Source of the DNA: Clostridia bacterium UC5.1-1D2
GTDB taxonomy: Bacteria; Bacillota; Clostridia; Lachnospirales; Lachnospiraceae
Assembly: GCA_001304855.1 (NCBI GenBank)
Contig: BBZN01000003.1
Coordinates: 1-64,000, forward strand
Reading direction: 5' to 3'
Length of the DNA: 64,000 nucleotides
Shown here: positions 18,103 to 25,503 of the stretch, in pieces
Position numbering within the stretch: the first letter of the stretch is position 1
How the letters are laid out: every line of letters begins with the position of its first letter
Notes under the pieces: model-generated
Seen by the model: only the letters and a program-made list of their open reading frames with translations
Database searches by the model: none
What the model was told of the DNA's origin: nothing
Program-made: the position numbers and the translations under genes

Positions 18103-18417
18103 ATGAGCCACAAAATTATCAAACCCGAAGGTATTGAATTGATTGAGTACCTGAATAACGGATATGCGATTTGTAATCGGTGTGGAGCCGTCATGAGGCA
18201 AACAGAAGATCCGAAGACTGGATGCGGAGTTTATATCTGTCCATCGTGTGGATTAAAGGTGGACGAAGAGGATTACGAGTATGAGTCCGATGAAGAAGTA
18301 GAATGGACGGAAGAAATGCTCGATATGGAACAAGGAGATATTCCGCCAGCCGGATGCAGAGCCTGCGGAGGACCATATCCGTATTGCAAAACGTCATGTA
18401 AGCTATTTGATGACTAA
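18103..18417 (+). CDS. Double zinc-knuckle protein
   Basis: 104 residues from the ATG at 18103 behind GAAAGGAG. CNRCGAVMRQ and CPSCGLKVDEED form one ribbon, and a C-terminal CRACGGPYPYCKTSCKLFDD a second Cys cluster; the linker is very acidic. Unknown function, possibly protein or nucleic-acid binding. Confidence 0.6.
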   Translation: MSHKIIKPEGIELIEYLNNGYAICNRCGAVMRQTEDPKTGCGVYICPSCGLKVDEEDYEYESDEEVEWTEEMLDMEQGDIPPAGCRACGGPYPYCKTSCKLFDD

Positions 18418-18435
18418 AAATATTATTGAGAGAAG

Positions 18436-18466
18436 GTCTATGCTTCGGCATAGGCTTTTTCTTTTT
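18436..18466 (+). terminator. Intrinsic terminator
   Basis: CTATGC-TTCG-GCATAG, a UUCG tetraloop hairpin, followed by GCTTTTTCTTTTT. Confidence 0.8.
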
Positions 18467-18475
18467 GGAGAATAA

Positions 18476-18836
18476 ATGATGCGATACCATTATGAAAAGC
18501 CGAACATCTATTTATCGATGTACGGGAAGTATATTTTTGTAATCATCCGGTCTATCATTGCTGCACATTGTTTCAAATCGGAGAAAAGGGACTGGCAGTT
18601 ATCCAGCAGCGATTTGATGGGAAAACGAAGAGTACCTGGTGGGGAGAAGTAGACCCATGGATTACAGATGATTTATATTTACACCCACTTTTTAAGAAAT
18701 ATTTTGATATGCGTTCAGGGATGGCTACGGACGGGCTTTATCCTACTGTAACGATTCGCCAGATTATGTGGCTTTAAAAATGAAGCCGATTAAGAGGGAA
18801 CGATGGGAGACTGTTTTTGACAGACGGGATATTTAG
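18476..18836 (+). CDS. Conserved phage protein of unknown function (frameshifted)
   Basis: About 121 residues after two repairs (one G near 18524, one T near 18776). MMRYHYEKPNIYLSMYGE, VIQQRFDGKTKSTWWGEVDPW and a C-terminal ERWETVFDRRDI are characteristic of a family common in Lachnospiraceae phages. The DPW and WETVFD segments look like a compact enzyme or binding domain, but no function is known. Ends within start-associated element copy 4. Confidence 0.55.
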
Positions 18837-18862
18837 TTCGCAAAATTTACATCTTCCTTTAT
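18837..18862 (+). promoter_or_regulatory. Start-associated repeat element, copy 4
   Basis: TTCGCAAAATTTACA-N5-CTTTAT then GAAAAC, 20-base spacing, 35 bases before the ATG at 18897. Confidence 0.55.
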
Positions 18863-18896
18863 GAAAACAAAGATTTATTTATGAAAGGAGATCACT

Positions 18897-19130
18897 ATGG
18901 AAATCCAGAAAACGAATAACATACCTGATGAGGACATTCAAGCATTAAGTTGGTTTGCAAATGCTTGCTACACCAAAGGATGTAGAGATACTTTGATTGG
19001 CGTAGGAATAGGTGCAGCTCTAACTATTGTTGGATGTATCGGAGCAGAGGTATATTACACATGGAAGGAAAAGAAAGAATTGAAGAAATCCATAAATGAT
19101 TTTTGTACGTTTGTTGAAGAGGAGTCCTAG
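18897..19130 (+). CDS. Small membrane protein
   Basis: 77 residues: soluble N-terminus (DEDIQALSWFANACYTKGCRD), one helix (TLIGVGIGAALTIVGCIGAEVYY) and a lysine-rich tail. The last codons Glu-Glu-Ser-stop lie in the terminator at 19122. Unknown. Confidence 0.6.
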   Translation: MEIQKTNNIPDEDIQALSWFANACYTKGCRDTLIGVGIGAALTIVGCIGAEVYYTWKEKKELKKSINDFCTFVEEES

Positions 19131-19149
19131 CAAGGGCTCTTTCTTTTTA
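19122..19149 (+). terminator. Intrinsic terminator (GAGTCC-TAGCAA-GGGCTC type)
   Basis: Near copy of the hairpin at 15479 with a TTTCTTTTTA tail; overlaps the stop of the gene before. Confidence 0.75.
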
Positions 19150-19150
19150 C

Positions 19151-19176
19151 TTCGCAAAAATCACAGCTCCTTTTAT
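19151..19176 (+). promoter_or_regulatory. Start-associated repeat element, copy 5
   Basis: TTCGCAAAAATCACAG-CTCC-TTTTAT followed by GGAAAAC; the closest copy to the consensus. Immediately follows a terminator and precedes the gene at 19213. Confidence 0.55.
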
Positions 19177-19212
19177 GGAAAACTGATTAAAAGCGAAAGG
19201 GGTTTAAGGGTG

Positions 19213-19431
19213 ATGGATGAAATGAAAATCAGCTCAAAATTTACACGGATGTTGCTTTCGAAATTAGCAAAAGGGGTATTACATAAAAAACTGGGATATA
19301 ACGTGGATATCCAGTTAAACGAGTTGAATGCTTCGATTTCAGACGAGAAAGCGCACGTACATGTAAGTATTGATGCGGATATGAGCAAAGAAGAACTCAT
19401 GATAATTCTGAAGAAAATCGGTTTAAATTAA
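19213..19431 (+). CDS. Small phage protein
   Basis: 72 residues, helical N-terminus (KISSKFTRMLLSKLAKGVLHKKLGYN) followed by alternating hydrophobic strands (VDIQLNELNASIS, AHVHVSIDADM) and a final helix. Looks like a compact alpha/beta fold. No membrane segment. Unknown function. Confidence 0.55.
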   Translation: MDEMKISSKFTRMLLSKLAKGVLHKKLGYNVDIQLNELNASISDEKAHVHVSIDADMSKEELMIILKKIGLN

Positions 19432-19438
19432 GAGGATT

Positions 19439-19464
19439 GAGCCAGCAATGGCTCTTTCTTTTTA
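19439..19464 (+). terminator. Intrinsic terminator (GAGCC-AGCAAT-GGCTC type)
   Basis: Exact repeat of the hairpin at 17046, with the tail TTTCTTTTTA. Confidence 0.75.
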
Positions 19465-19465
19465 C

Positions 19466-19491
19466 TTCGCAAAATTTACAATTCCTATTAT
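19466..19491 (+). promoter_or_regulatory. Start-associated repeat element, copy 6
   Basis: TTCGCAAAATTTACA-N5-TATTAT then GGAG, 20-base spacing. Directly before the tRNA-like sequence. Confidence 0.5.
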
Positions 19492-19495
19492 GGAG

Positions 19496-19564
19496 AAACA
19501 GTTAGCTCATTGGTAGAGCGCCACACTTCCGTGGAGGTAATCGGTTCGAGTCCGATACTGGTTC
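19496..19564 (+). tRNA. tRNA-like gene, apparent Gly (UCC), shortened anticodon arm
   Basis: D-arm GCTC-ATTGGTA-GAGC, T-arm ATCGG-TTCGAGT-CCGAT, and acceptor strands AAACAGT and ACTGGTT (one A-G mismatch) are clear. The anticodon arm CCACACTTCCGTGG is about three bases short: CCAC pairs with GTGG around a 6-base loop, with a T followed by TCC in the anticodon place. Total about 69 nt, no encoded CCA, followed by a T-rich tail. Either a decayed or decoy tRNA, or an indel in the sequence. Confidence 0.5.
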
Positions 19565-19620
19565 TCTTTTTATTTTTTTATCAATCAAGAAAGGGGGATT
19601 TTAAGGAGGTGGTCAGAAAT

Positions 19621-19938
19621 TTGAGTTTGGACGAATTGGCGTTGATTCTATGCGATATGTACGAAATGGACGAATGGTTACCAAATCCGGTATTCGACAA
19701 GAAAGAGTTCACTAGGGTGAGCAATACATTGTGGGCGATTGGAGAATTTCGAAATTATGTAGCTGATCATATTTTTTCCCAGACCCAAACGTCCATAAAA
19801 AATTTAGAAGCGATGGCTCAATCATTTACAGAAAAAATGGATGACTTTGCTTCTATGAATCAACAGAACAGTTCTATATTTACCACCGCTAAGATGGTTG
19901 GAGAAAATATTCAAGATCTGTTATATGCCATGGAATAG
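19621..19938 (+). CDS. Small helical phage protein
   Basis: 105 residues from TTG 19621, with AAGGAGGT upstream. The longer ORF starting at 19510 reads through the tRNA-like sequence and is not credible. The acidic N-terminus (LSLDELALILCDMYEMDEWLPNP) precedes long amphipathic helices (FTEKMDDFASMNQQNSSIF). Unknown. Confidence 0.5.
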   Translation: MSLDELALILCDMYEMDEWLPNPVFDKKEFTRVSNTLWAIGEFRNYVADHIFSQTQTSIKNLEAMAQSFTEKMDDFASMNQQNSSIFTTAKMVGENIQDLLYAME

Positions 19939-19960
19939 GATAAAACGAAAGGAGAACATT

Positions 19961-20740
19961 ATGCAAAAAGTTAAAATCTTGAAAAGAGTCGGGCGTCAAT
20001 TATATCGCTCATCTCCGACAATTTTAACGGTAGTAGCTTCTATTGGAGTCATTGCAACAACCATTACGGCTGTTCAGGCAACCCCTAAAGCAATAAAACT
20101 GTTGAAAGAGGCAGAGCTGGAGAAGGGCGAAAATCTAACTAAATTAGAAATCGTCCGAGTAGCGGGGCCGACTTATATTCCTTCTGTACTGCTGGGAGTT
20201 TCAACTATTGCTTGTATCTTTGGAGCGAATGCATTAAATCAAAAGAAACAGGCTTCTTTGATGAGTGCATACGTTATGCTCAATGAATCCTATAAGCAAT
20301 ATCGGAAGTCAGCCAAGACAGTTTACGGAGAGGATGCGGATGATAAAATCCATGCGGAAATGGCGAAAGATGCCATGGTGTCTTCCTACGACTGGGGTTA
20401 TCAGGTTTACAACATGGACATGGATTCTGAAAGTGAACGGTTGCTTTTCTATGATCTTGCCTCAAAGAAGTATTTTAGAACCACAATGGCAGCGGTGTTA
20501 AACGCTCAATATCATGTAAATCGGAATCTTTCCATTAAAGGCGATTGTTCATTAAATGAATACTTGTCATTTTTAGGTGTCGAAGGCATAGACGGAGGCG
20601 ATGAACTCGGATGGGATATCAGCTATATGGTAGAAGAAATGGATTGCTATTGGTTGGATTTTGATAATTACAAATCAACGTTGGAAGATGGCTTGGAGTG
20701 CATCATTATAGACACGATGGCGGTCAACAAATTTGAATGA
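19961..20740 (+). CDS. DUF6353 family phage membrane protein (paralog 1)
   Basis: 259 residues. Two N-terminal helices, SSPTILTVVASIGVIATTIT and YIPSVLLGVSTIACIFGANAL, flank a short loop with VQATPKAIKLL. A long cytoplasmic domain with GDELGWDISYMVE follows. Two related proteins lie at 22195 and 24474 with the same SPEIL...ATPKA signature. Widespread in Firmicutes phages with no known role. SD GAAAGGAGAA places the start at 19961. Confidence 0.7.
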   Translation: MQKVKILKRVGRQLYRSSPTILTVVASIGVIATTITAVQATPKAIKLLKEAELEKGENLTKLEIVRVAGPTYIPSVLLGVSTIACIFGANALNQKKQASLMSAYVMLNESYKQYRKSAKTVYGEDADDKIHAEMAKDAMVSSYDWGYQVYNMDMDSESERLLFYDLASKKYFRTTMAAVLNAQYHVNRNLSIKGDCSLNEYLSFLGVEGIDGGDELGWDISYMVEEMDCYWLDFDNYKSTLEDGLECIIIDTMAVNKFE

Positions 20741-20766
20741 TTCGCAAAAATTACAGACCGTATTAT
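20741..20766 (+). promoter_or_regulatory. Start-associated repeat element, copy 7
   Basis: TTCGCAAAAATTACAG-ACCG-TATTAT then GAAAAGGAGG, 20-base spacing; follows the DUF6353 stop directly without a terminator. Confidence 0.55.
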
Positions 20767-20786
20767 GAAAAGGAGGCTAATGCTTT

Positions 20787-20957
20787 ATGAAAAACAAAAA
20801 TTTTATCAAAGCCATTGGGATTGCAGTTACGGTGATCGGATTTGGAGTAAGTATTCTTACCGATTGGGTAAACGAAAAGAAAATGGATGAGAAAATTGAA
20901 GAAAAGGTAAACGAGGCACTTGCCAAAAAAGATGATGAAAACGAAGAGGAGTCCTAA
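20787..20957 (+). CDS. Small single-helix membrane protein
   Basis: 56 residues starting at ATG 20787 behind AAAGGAGG. One helix (AIGIAVTVIGFGVSILTDWV) and an acidic, lysine-rich tail ending Glu-Glu-Ser inside the next terminator, as in the genes at 15329 and 18897. Confidence 0.55.
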   Translation: MKNKNFIKAIGIAVTVIGFGVSILTDWVNEKKMDEKIEEKVNEALAKKDDENEEES

Positions 20958-20976
20958 CAAGGGCTCTTTCTTTTTA
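20949..20976 (+). terminator. Intrinsic terminator (GAGTCC-TAACAA-GGGCTC type)
   Basis: Same hairpin as at 15479, TTTCTTTTTA tail. Confidence 0.75.
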
Positions 20977-20993
20977 GTTTGGAGCAAGTGCTG

Positions 20994-21284
20994 ATGAATG
21001 ATGAGGCTATTCAAAAAATCATGAATTATACGAATATGCATCTGTTTGAACCGGGAGAAAATTGGCCTAAATCAGCCATTATGGAACGTTCGTATGAACG
21101 GTGGGCGGTTGACGAGATTCTACTGGCCATTATGGATCATCCGATGACAGAAGCCGATTTAGTGATAGAAGGGTTTATATTGAAAATGGAACTTTTTCTT
21201 TACCTGTCGGAAAATCCAGCAAATAACCACATATTTCAAGTTGCAGAAAATACGGCCGAGACACTTCTCGGTCTTATTTTATAA
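20994..21284 (+). CDS. Conserved phage protein of unknown function
   Basis: 96 residues, all-helical. FEPGENWPKSAIMERSYERWAVDEILLAIMDHP is the conserved core of a family frequent in Lachnospiraceae phages. SD TTGGAG. No catalytic motif recognised. Confidence 0.55.
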   Translation: MNDEAIQKIMNYTNMHLFEPGENWPKSAIMERSYERWAVDEILLAIMDHPMTEADLVIEGFILKMELFLYLSENPANNHIFQVAENTAETLLGLIL

Positions 21285-21316
21285 CCACAAATTTTATTTT
21301 CGAAAGGAGAAACATT

Positions 21317-22195
21317 ATGAAGGCATTAAGAAAGCAGAAAATCGAAACAGCAAACATTCAGGTAGGAGATCAGATGGTCATTCCGCTGGCAGAGCTTGGA
21401 GAGTTTACCGCGACCGCTCACAAGGTTACGGACGAGGGCGTCATGTTTATATTTGACGAATATGTTACCTGCCGGCCGATGAATAACTGCTCTACAAAAA
21501 AAGGCGGGTTTGAAAAGTCCGATCTGAAGAAGTGGATGGATACAGTTCTGTTTATGGCGTTTCCAGAAGAGTTGCGTGATAAGATTTACGGACTTACTAT
21601 TCCAACTGTTGGACAGATTGTTGGTCACGAAGACGAATGGGATAACAAGAATCTGGAACCAGATAGCGATGAACAGCTGCCTTTGATGAAAGAGTGCAAG
21701 AATCGAATTGCTTGTTTTGAAGATCAGCTTACGTGGGGATGGCTGAGAAATGCTACAAAAGAGGAGTTTTCTTCGGCTCTTTTCGCTTTTGTGTACAACG
21801 GTGGCGGTACGGGCTACGACGGCGCTTCGAACTCTTATGGAGTTCGTCCGGAATTCTGGTTGGTTAAGCAGGAATCCAGGGGCCCTGTGCCCCGTAGATC
21901 TGGCCGTTATCCTTGGGGCTTTGATGCTGGTTCAGAAGACATTCTGCATTATTGTCAGAATGATGTAATGGTTACAAAAGAAGCAGCGTTAAAGATGGAA
22001 ATTTGGAATAAAGAAAATGAGATTGATACTCTGAAAAAGGAAATTGAGAAGTTAGAAAAATATAAGCAGTACGATAAAGCAACAGCGGAAACCAAAGTAA
22101 TTATGGACAGCTTTGTTCGTGCCGGCTTTACTGAGAATCAGGCTCTTGACATGGTTAAAACGATATTCAGTGTGATATTTGGAGGAATGAGATAA
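21317..22195 (+). CDS. DUF6273-like protein with RRSGRYPWG tag
   Basis: 292 residues. The first about 185 resemble DUF6273, with GWLRNATKEEFSSALF and the hallmark SYGVRPEFWL. A PRRSGRYPWG motif follows, also found at the start of the RNA polymerase-like protein (46583). The C-terminus is a long coiled coil (NKENEIDTLKKEIEKLEKY) and a UBA-like helix (RAGFTENQALDMVKTIF). No signal peptide. Stop and the next start overlap (ATAATG), so it is coupled to the DUF6353 gene. Function unknown. Confidence 0.55.
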   Translation: MKALRKQKIETANIQVGDQMVIPLAELGEFTATAHKVTDEGVMFIFDEYVTCRPMNNCSTKKGGFEKSDLKKWMDTVLFMAFPEELRDKIYGLTIPTVGQIVGHEDEWDNKNLEPDSDEQLPLMKECKNRIACFEDQLTWGWLRNATKEEFSSALFAFVYNGGGTGYDGASNSYGVRPEFWLVKQESRGPVPRRSGRYPWGFDAGSEDILHYCQNDVMVTKEAALKMEIWNKENEIDTLKKEIEKLEKYKQYDKATAETKVIMDSFVRAGFTENQALDMVKTIFSVIFGGMR

Positions 22196-22968
22196 TGAAT
22201 AAATCGAACATATCAAAAGTTTTGTCGTCAGTTCGAACATCCATGGCAAAGCACAGCCCTGAAATTCTTACAGGAATTGGTATTGCCGGTATGATCACAA
22301 CGACTGTCATGGCGGTCCGGGCAACGCCGAAAGCACTGATTCTCATTGAGGAAAGAAAAGAGGAAATTGGAGCCGAGGAGCTTGAAGTCGCGGATGTGGT
22401 AAAAACAACTTGGTTATGTTATATTCCGGCAGCGATTACGGGAACCCTCTCCATTGCATGTTTAATTGGAGCCAGCTCAGTAAACGCTAAACGGAATGCA
22501 GCACTTGCAACGGCATATACCTTATCGGAATCCGCTCTCAAGGATTATCAGGGAAAAGTCGTTGAGATGTTCGGAGAGAAGAAGCACGAAACTGTGAAAG
22601 ATGCCGTTGCAAAGGATAAAATCGAGAAAAATCCAGTGGTAACAAGAGAGGTAATCATTACAGAAAAGGGAAATACGCTCTGCTATGACGCGATTTCTGG
22701 CAGATATTTTAAAGGCGATATCGACAAAATTAAGAAAGCGGAATGTGAATTAAATCGTCAGATGCGCGATGAGATGTATGTATCCTTAAATGATTTCTAC
22801 TACGAAGTCGGTCTGGATAATATCAAAATCGGCGATGAGTTGGGATGGAATATTGATAATGGGTATATTAATCTATCATTTAGTTCTCAATTGGCCGGCG
22901 ATGGAACTCCCTGCCTGGTGATTGATTACAGTATTGCTCCGAGATACGATTTCAGTGAGCTGATGTGA
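22195..22968 (+). CDS. DUF6353 family phage membrane protein (paralog 2)
   Basis: 257 residues. KHSPEILTGIGIAGMITTTVMAVRATPKA and the second helix YIPAAITGTLSIACLIGASSV match paralog 1 in position. The C-terminal domain keeps IGDELGWNIDNGYINLSFS. Coupled to the upstream gene. Confidence 0.7.
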   Translation: MNKSNISKVLSSVRTSMAKHSPEILTGIGIAGMITTTVMAVRATPKALILIEERKEEIGAEELEVADVVKTTWLCYIPAAITGTLSIACLIGASSVNAKRNAALATAYTLSESALKDYQGKVVEMFGEKKHETVKDAVAKDKIEKNPVVTREVIITEKGNTLCYDAISGRYFKGDIDKIKKAECELNRQMRDEMYVSLNDFYYEVGLDNIKIGDELGWNIDNGYINLSFSSQLAGDGTPCLVIDYSIAPRYDFSELM

Positions 22969-22994
22969 CGCGCGAAAAAAACAGTGGCTTTAAT
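22969..22994 (+). promoter_or_regulatory. Start-associated repeat element, copy 8 (degenerate)
   Basis: CGCGCGAAAAAAACAG-N4-TTTAAT then GGAAG: spacing kept, both boxes diverged. Lies before the gene at 23039. Confidence 0.35.
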
Positions 22995-23038
22995 GGAAGA
23001 AGAACCACACATTTTCAAAAATTGAAAGGAGAATAAAC

Positions 23039-23305
23039 ATGGAAACCAATGAAATCATGAACAACGAAGAGGTTATGGAGACAGCCACAGAGGAAATCGT
23101 TAAAGCGAGTTCTGGTAAGGGGGTTAAGGTTGCGGCCGGTATCGGTTTAGCCGTACTTGCAGGTGTTGTAATCTACAGGTATGTTGGTAAGTCGATGATT
23201 GCCAAAATCAAAGCTCAGAAGGAGCAGCAGATTATCGATGCTGAGTGGGATGAACCCGAAGAACCAATCATTGAGAATGAAAAAGAGGATTCCGAAGAAG
23301 CCTAA
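23039..23305 (+). CDS. Small single-helix membrane protein
   Basis: 88 residues: acidic N-terminus, one helix (VKVAAGIGLAVLAGVVIYRYV), a lysine-rich juxtamembrane stretch and an acidic tail. SD AAAGGAGAA. Unknown. Confidence 0.55.
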   Translation: METNEIMNNEEVMETATEEIVKASSGKGVKVAAGIGLAVLAGVVIYRYVGKSMIAKIKAQKEQQIIDAEWDEPEEPIIENEKEDSEEA

Positions 23306-23329
23306 ACGAAAAAATGTGTTTCAACACGA

Positions 23330-23369
23330 GGGAGAGTACCTGTAACAAGGTGCTTTCCCCTTTTTCTTT
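23330..23369 (+). terminator. Intrinsic terminator
   Basis: GGGAGAGTACC and GGTGCTTTCCC form an imperfect 11-bp stem followed by a CTTTTTCTTTT tail. Confidence 0.65.
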
Positions 23370-23387
23370 TATCCGGAGGTGAAATTT

Positions 23388-23594
23388 ATGAACATGTATT
23401 CGTATGATGGCCCAGTTATGGAATTTGACAATTGTGTTGCAAATCGCTGGATTGCTTCTACACGGGCAGTTTCAGAAAAGAAAGCAAGGTCAAACCTTAC
23501 TTATCAGTTTAAAAAGAAAAACAACCGACTTCCGGGTACAAAGATTATATTGCCTGGAAAGATCAGTTTGGTGAGCGGAAAGGAGACAACTTAA
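23388..23594 (+). CDS. Small basic phage protein
   Basis: 68 residues from ATG 23388 behind CGGAGGTG. ARSNLTYQFKKKNNRLPGTKIILPGKI is a conserved basic stretch common in Firmicutes phages, possibly nucleic-acid binding. The stop overlaps the next start. Confidence 0.55.
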   Translation: MNMYSYDGPVMEFDNCVANRWIASTRAVSEKKARSNLTYQFKKKNNRLPGTKIILPGKISLVSGKETT

Positions 23595-24196
23595 TGGAGG
23601 AATATAAGCCGAATTCCCACAAATCAAAGGAGGAGCAGAAAAATCTTGTTCCTGAAAAACGTGTAGAGAAAGTGATTTCCGGGACGGTAAAATCAAAGAA
23701 AAAATCAGAAATGCAGAAGTTTGCAGATGTATTCATTTCTGAAGATGTCAATAACGTAAAATCTTATATTGTGATGGATGTTCTGGTGCCGGCAATAAAA
23801 AAGGCAATTTCCGATATAGTTACCAATGGTATTGATATGATCCTCTATGGAGAAACTGGGAAGTCAAAAAAGAACTCTACAGCATCCAAGGTATCCTATC
23901 AGAAGTATTACGACAGCGGAAAGAAAGATTATACAGCACCGAAGAGCCGGACGAGCTACGAATATGATGAGCTTTTATTCGAAACTCGTGGAGATGCGGA
24001 ATCGGTATTAGACGCCATGAACGAAATTATTGCACAGTATGAGGTAGTTAGTGTTGCAGATCTTTATGATTTGGCAAACGTGTCCAATGACAATTATGCT
24101 GCCAATAAATACGGATGGACTGATATTGCTGGATGCAGGGCGGTTCGAGTAAGGGATGGTTATATTTTAAAATTGCCTAAACCAACGCCGTTGTAA
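23594..24196 (+). CDS. Conserved phage protein of unknown function
   Basis: 200 residues. A basic N-terminus (NSHKSKEEQKN, KSKKKSEMQKFADVFISED) is followed by a globular C-terminus with SRTSYEYDELLFETRGDAESVLDAM and NKYGWTDIAGCRAVRVRDGY. Very common in Clostridial phages just before DUF3310. No catalytic signature seen. Confidence 0.6.
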   Translation: MEEYKPNSHKSKEEQKNLVPEKRVEKVISGTVKSKKKSEMQKFADVFISEDVNNVKSYIVMDVLVPAIKKAISDIVTNGIDMILYGETGKSKKNSTASKVSYQKYYDSGKKDYTAPKSRTSYEYDELLFETRGDAESVLDAMNEIIAQYEVVSVADLYDLANVSNDNYAANKYGWTDIAGCRAVRVRDGYILKLPKPTPL

Positions 24197-24210
24197 AGGA
24201 GGGATTCAAG

Positions 24211-24471
24211 ATGTATGAGTCAAAAGACAGGATGGTATCTCATCCGGATCATTATATTTCCGAAACGGGTATGGAAGTTATTGATGTAATCGAAGCCTTT
24301 ACTTCTGATTTAAAGGGGATTGAGGCTACCGATACCGCAAACATCATCAAATACGCTTGCCGTTGGAAGAAGAAAAACGGAGTCCAGGATTTGGAGAAAA
24401 TCCTTTGGTACACGCAGCATCTGATCGACCATTTAAAGAAAACAGAAAAAGTAGAAGAGGAGAATAAATAA
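24211..24471 (+). CDS. DUF3310 domain protein
   Basis: 86 residues. The hallmark is HPDHYISETGMEVIDVIEAF and the following ANIIKYACRWKKKNGVQDLEKILWYTQHLI. Found in many phages near nucleotide metabolism genes; the domain is thought to be a nucleotide kinase-associated or binding module, unproven. Confidence 0.75.
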   Translation: MYESKDRMVSHPDHYISETGMEVIDVIEAFTSDLKGIEATDTANIIKYACRWKKKNGVQDLEKILWYTQHLIDHLKKTEKVEEENK

Positions 24472-24473
24472 TC

Positions 24474-25433
24474 ATGAAAAAAGCAGAGATTGTAAAGAGC
24501 ATGAATGGTTTTCTTAGTAAAACCAGTTTCCAGTTAAAGAAGCATAGTCCGGAGATTCTCGTTGTGGCTGGAGTTATCGGCGTGGTTACAAGTGCGGTAA
24601 TGGCTTGTAAAGCAACGACAAAAGTGGGTGAAATTCTGGACAAGACAAAAGAAGATGTCGAAACAATTCATAAATGTGAAGCAGACGAATCCGTGAAGGA
24701 GCGGTATTCCAGCGAGGATGCCCAAAAAGATTTGGCGATTGTTTATGTTCAGATCGGTATGAAATTTGCCAAACTGTATGGGCCTTCAGTCATACTCGGT
24801 GCATTGTCAATCACCAGTATTTTGGCATCTAATAACATTCTTCGTAAGAGAAATGTAGCTCTAAGTGCGGCTTATGCAGCTATTGATAAAGGATTTAAAG
24901 AGTATCGCAGCCGTGTGATCGAACGATTTGGCGAAGAGGTTGACCGTGAACTGAAATATAATCTCAAAGCCAAAAAGTTTGATGAAACGGTTATCGATGA
25001 AGAGACTGGAAAAGAGAAGAAAGTTAAGAAGAATGGTTTTGTGGTAAGTCCGGCGGATATCAGCGGTTATGCCAGATTCTTTGAAAAGTACACGCAGGAT
25101 GAGGATGGAAATTCCATTCTTAATCCTCATTGGGAAAGCAACAATGAATATAATTTGATGTTCATCAAAGCCCAAGAGCGTTATGCAAACGACTTGTTGA
25201 AAGCAAAGAAGCGCGTATTTCTGAATGAAGTCTATGAGATGCTCGGACTTCCGAGAACAAAAGCCGGACAGATTGTTGGTTGGGTTTATAATCCGGAAAA
25301 TTCTAAAGGAGATAATTACATTGATTTCGGTCTGTATTCTGATAATCTAAGTTATTCGGATTATGTCAATGGATTCGACCAGGCAATCCTTTTGGATTTT
25401 AATGTGGATGGGAACATCTGGGATTTGATGTGA
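24474..25433 (+). CDS. DUF6353 family phage membrane protein (paralog 3)
   Basis: 319 residues, the longest of three paralogs. KHSPEILVVAGVIGVVTSAVMACKATTK and a second helix (GPSVILGALSITSILASNNI) match the others. An insertion of about 60 residues precedes the conserved AGQIVGWVYNPEN, which aligns with the GDELGW segment of paralogs 1 and 2. Confidence 0.7.
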   Translation: MKKAEIVKSMNGFLSKTSFQLKKHSPEILVVAGVIGVVTSAVMACKATTKVGEILDKTKEDVETIHKCEADESVKERYSSEDAQKDLAIVYVQIGMKFAKLYGPSVILGALSITSILASNNILRKRNVALSAAYAAIDKGFKEYRSRVIERFGEEVDRELKYNLKAKKFDETVIDEETGKEKKVKKNGFVVSPADISGYARFFEKYTQDEDGNSILNPHWESNNEYNLMFIKAQERYANDLLKAKKRVFLNEVYEMLGLPRTKAGQIVGWVYNPENSKGDNYIDFGLYSDNLSYSDYVNGFDQAILLDFNVDGNIWDLM

Positions 25434-25446
25434 GAGATAAATTTAT

Positions 25447-25490
25447 AACTATCCCTAGGAGTTATTACGATTCTTGGGGATAGTTTTTAT
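25447..25490 (+). terminator. Intrinsic terminator
   Basis: AACTATCCC and GGGATAGTT flank a 22-base loop, followed by TTTTATTT. Confidence 0.7.
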
Positions 25491-25503
25491 TTGGGAGGAA
25501 TTT

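Noticed and set aside
19510-19620. N-terminal extension of the ORF at 19621, beginning MVERHTSVEVIGSSPI
   Set aside because: It is the translation of the tRNA-like T-arm and anticodon region, a well-known annotation artefact. The start at 19621 has an SD.
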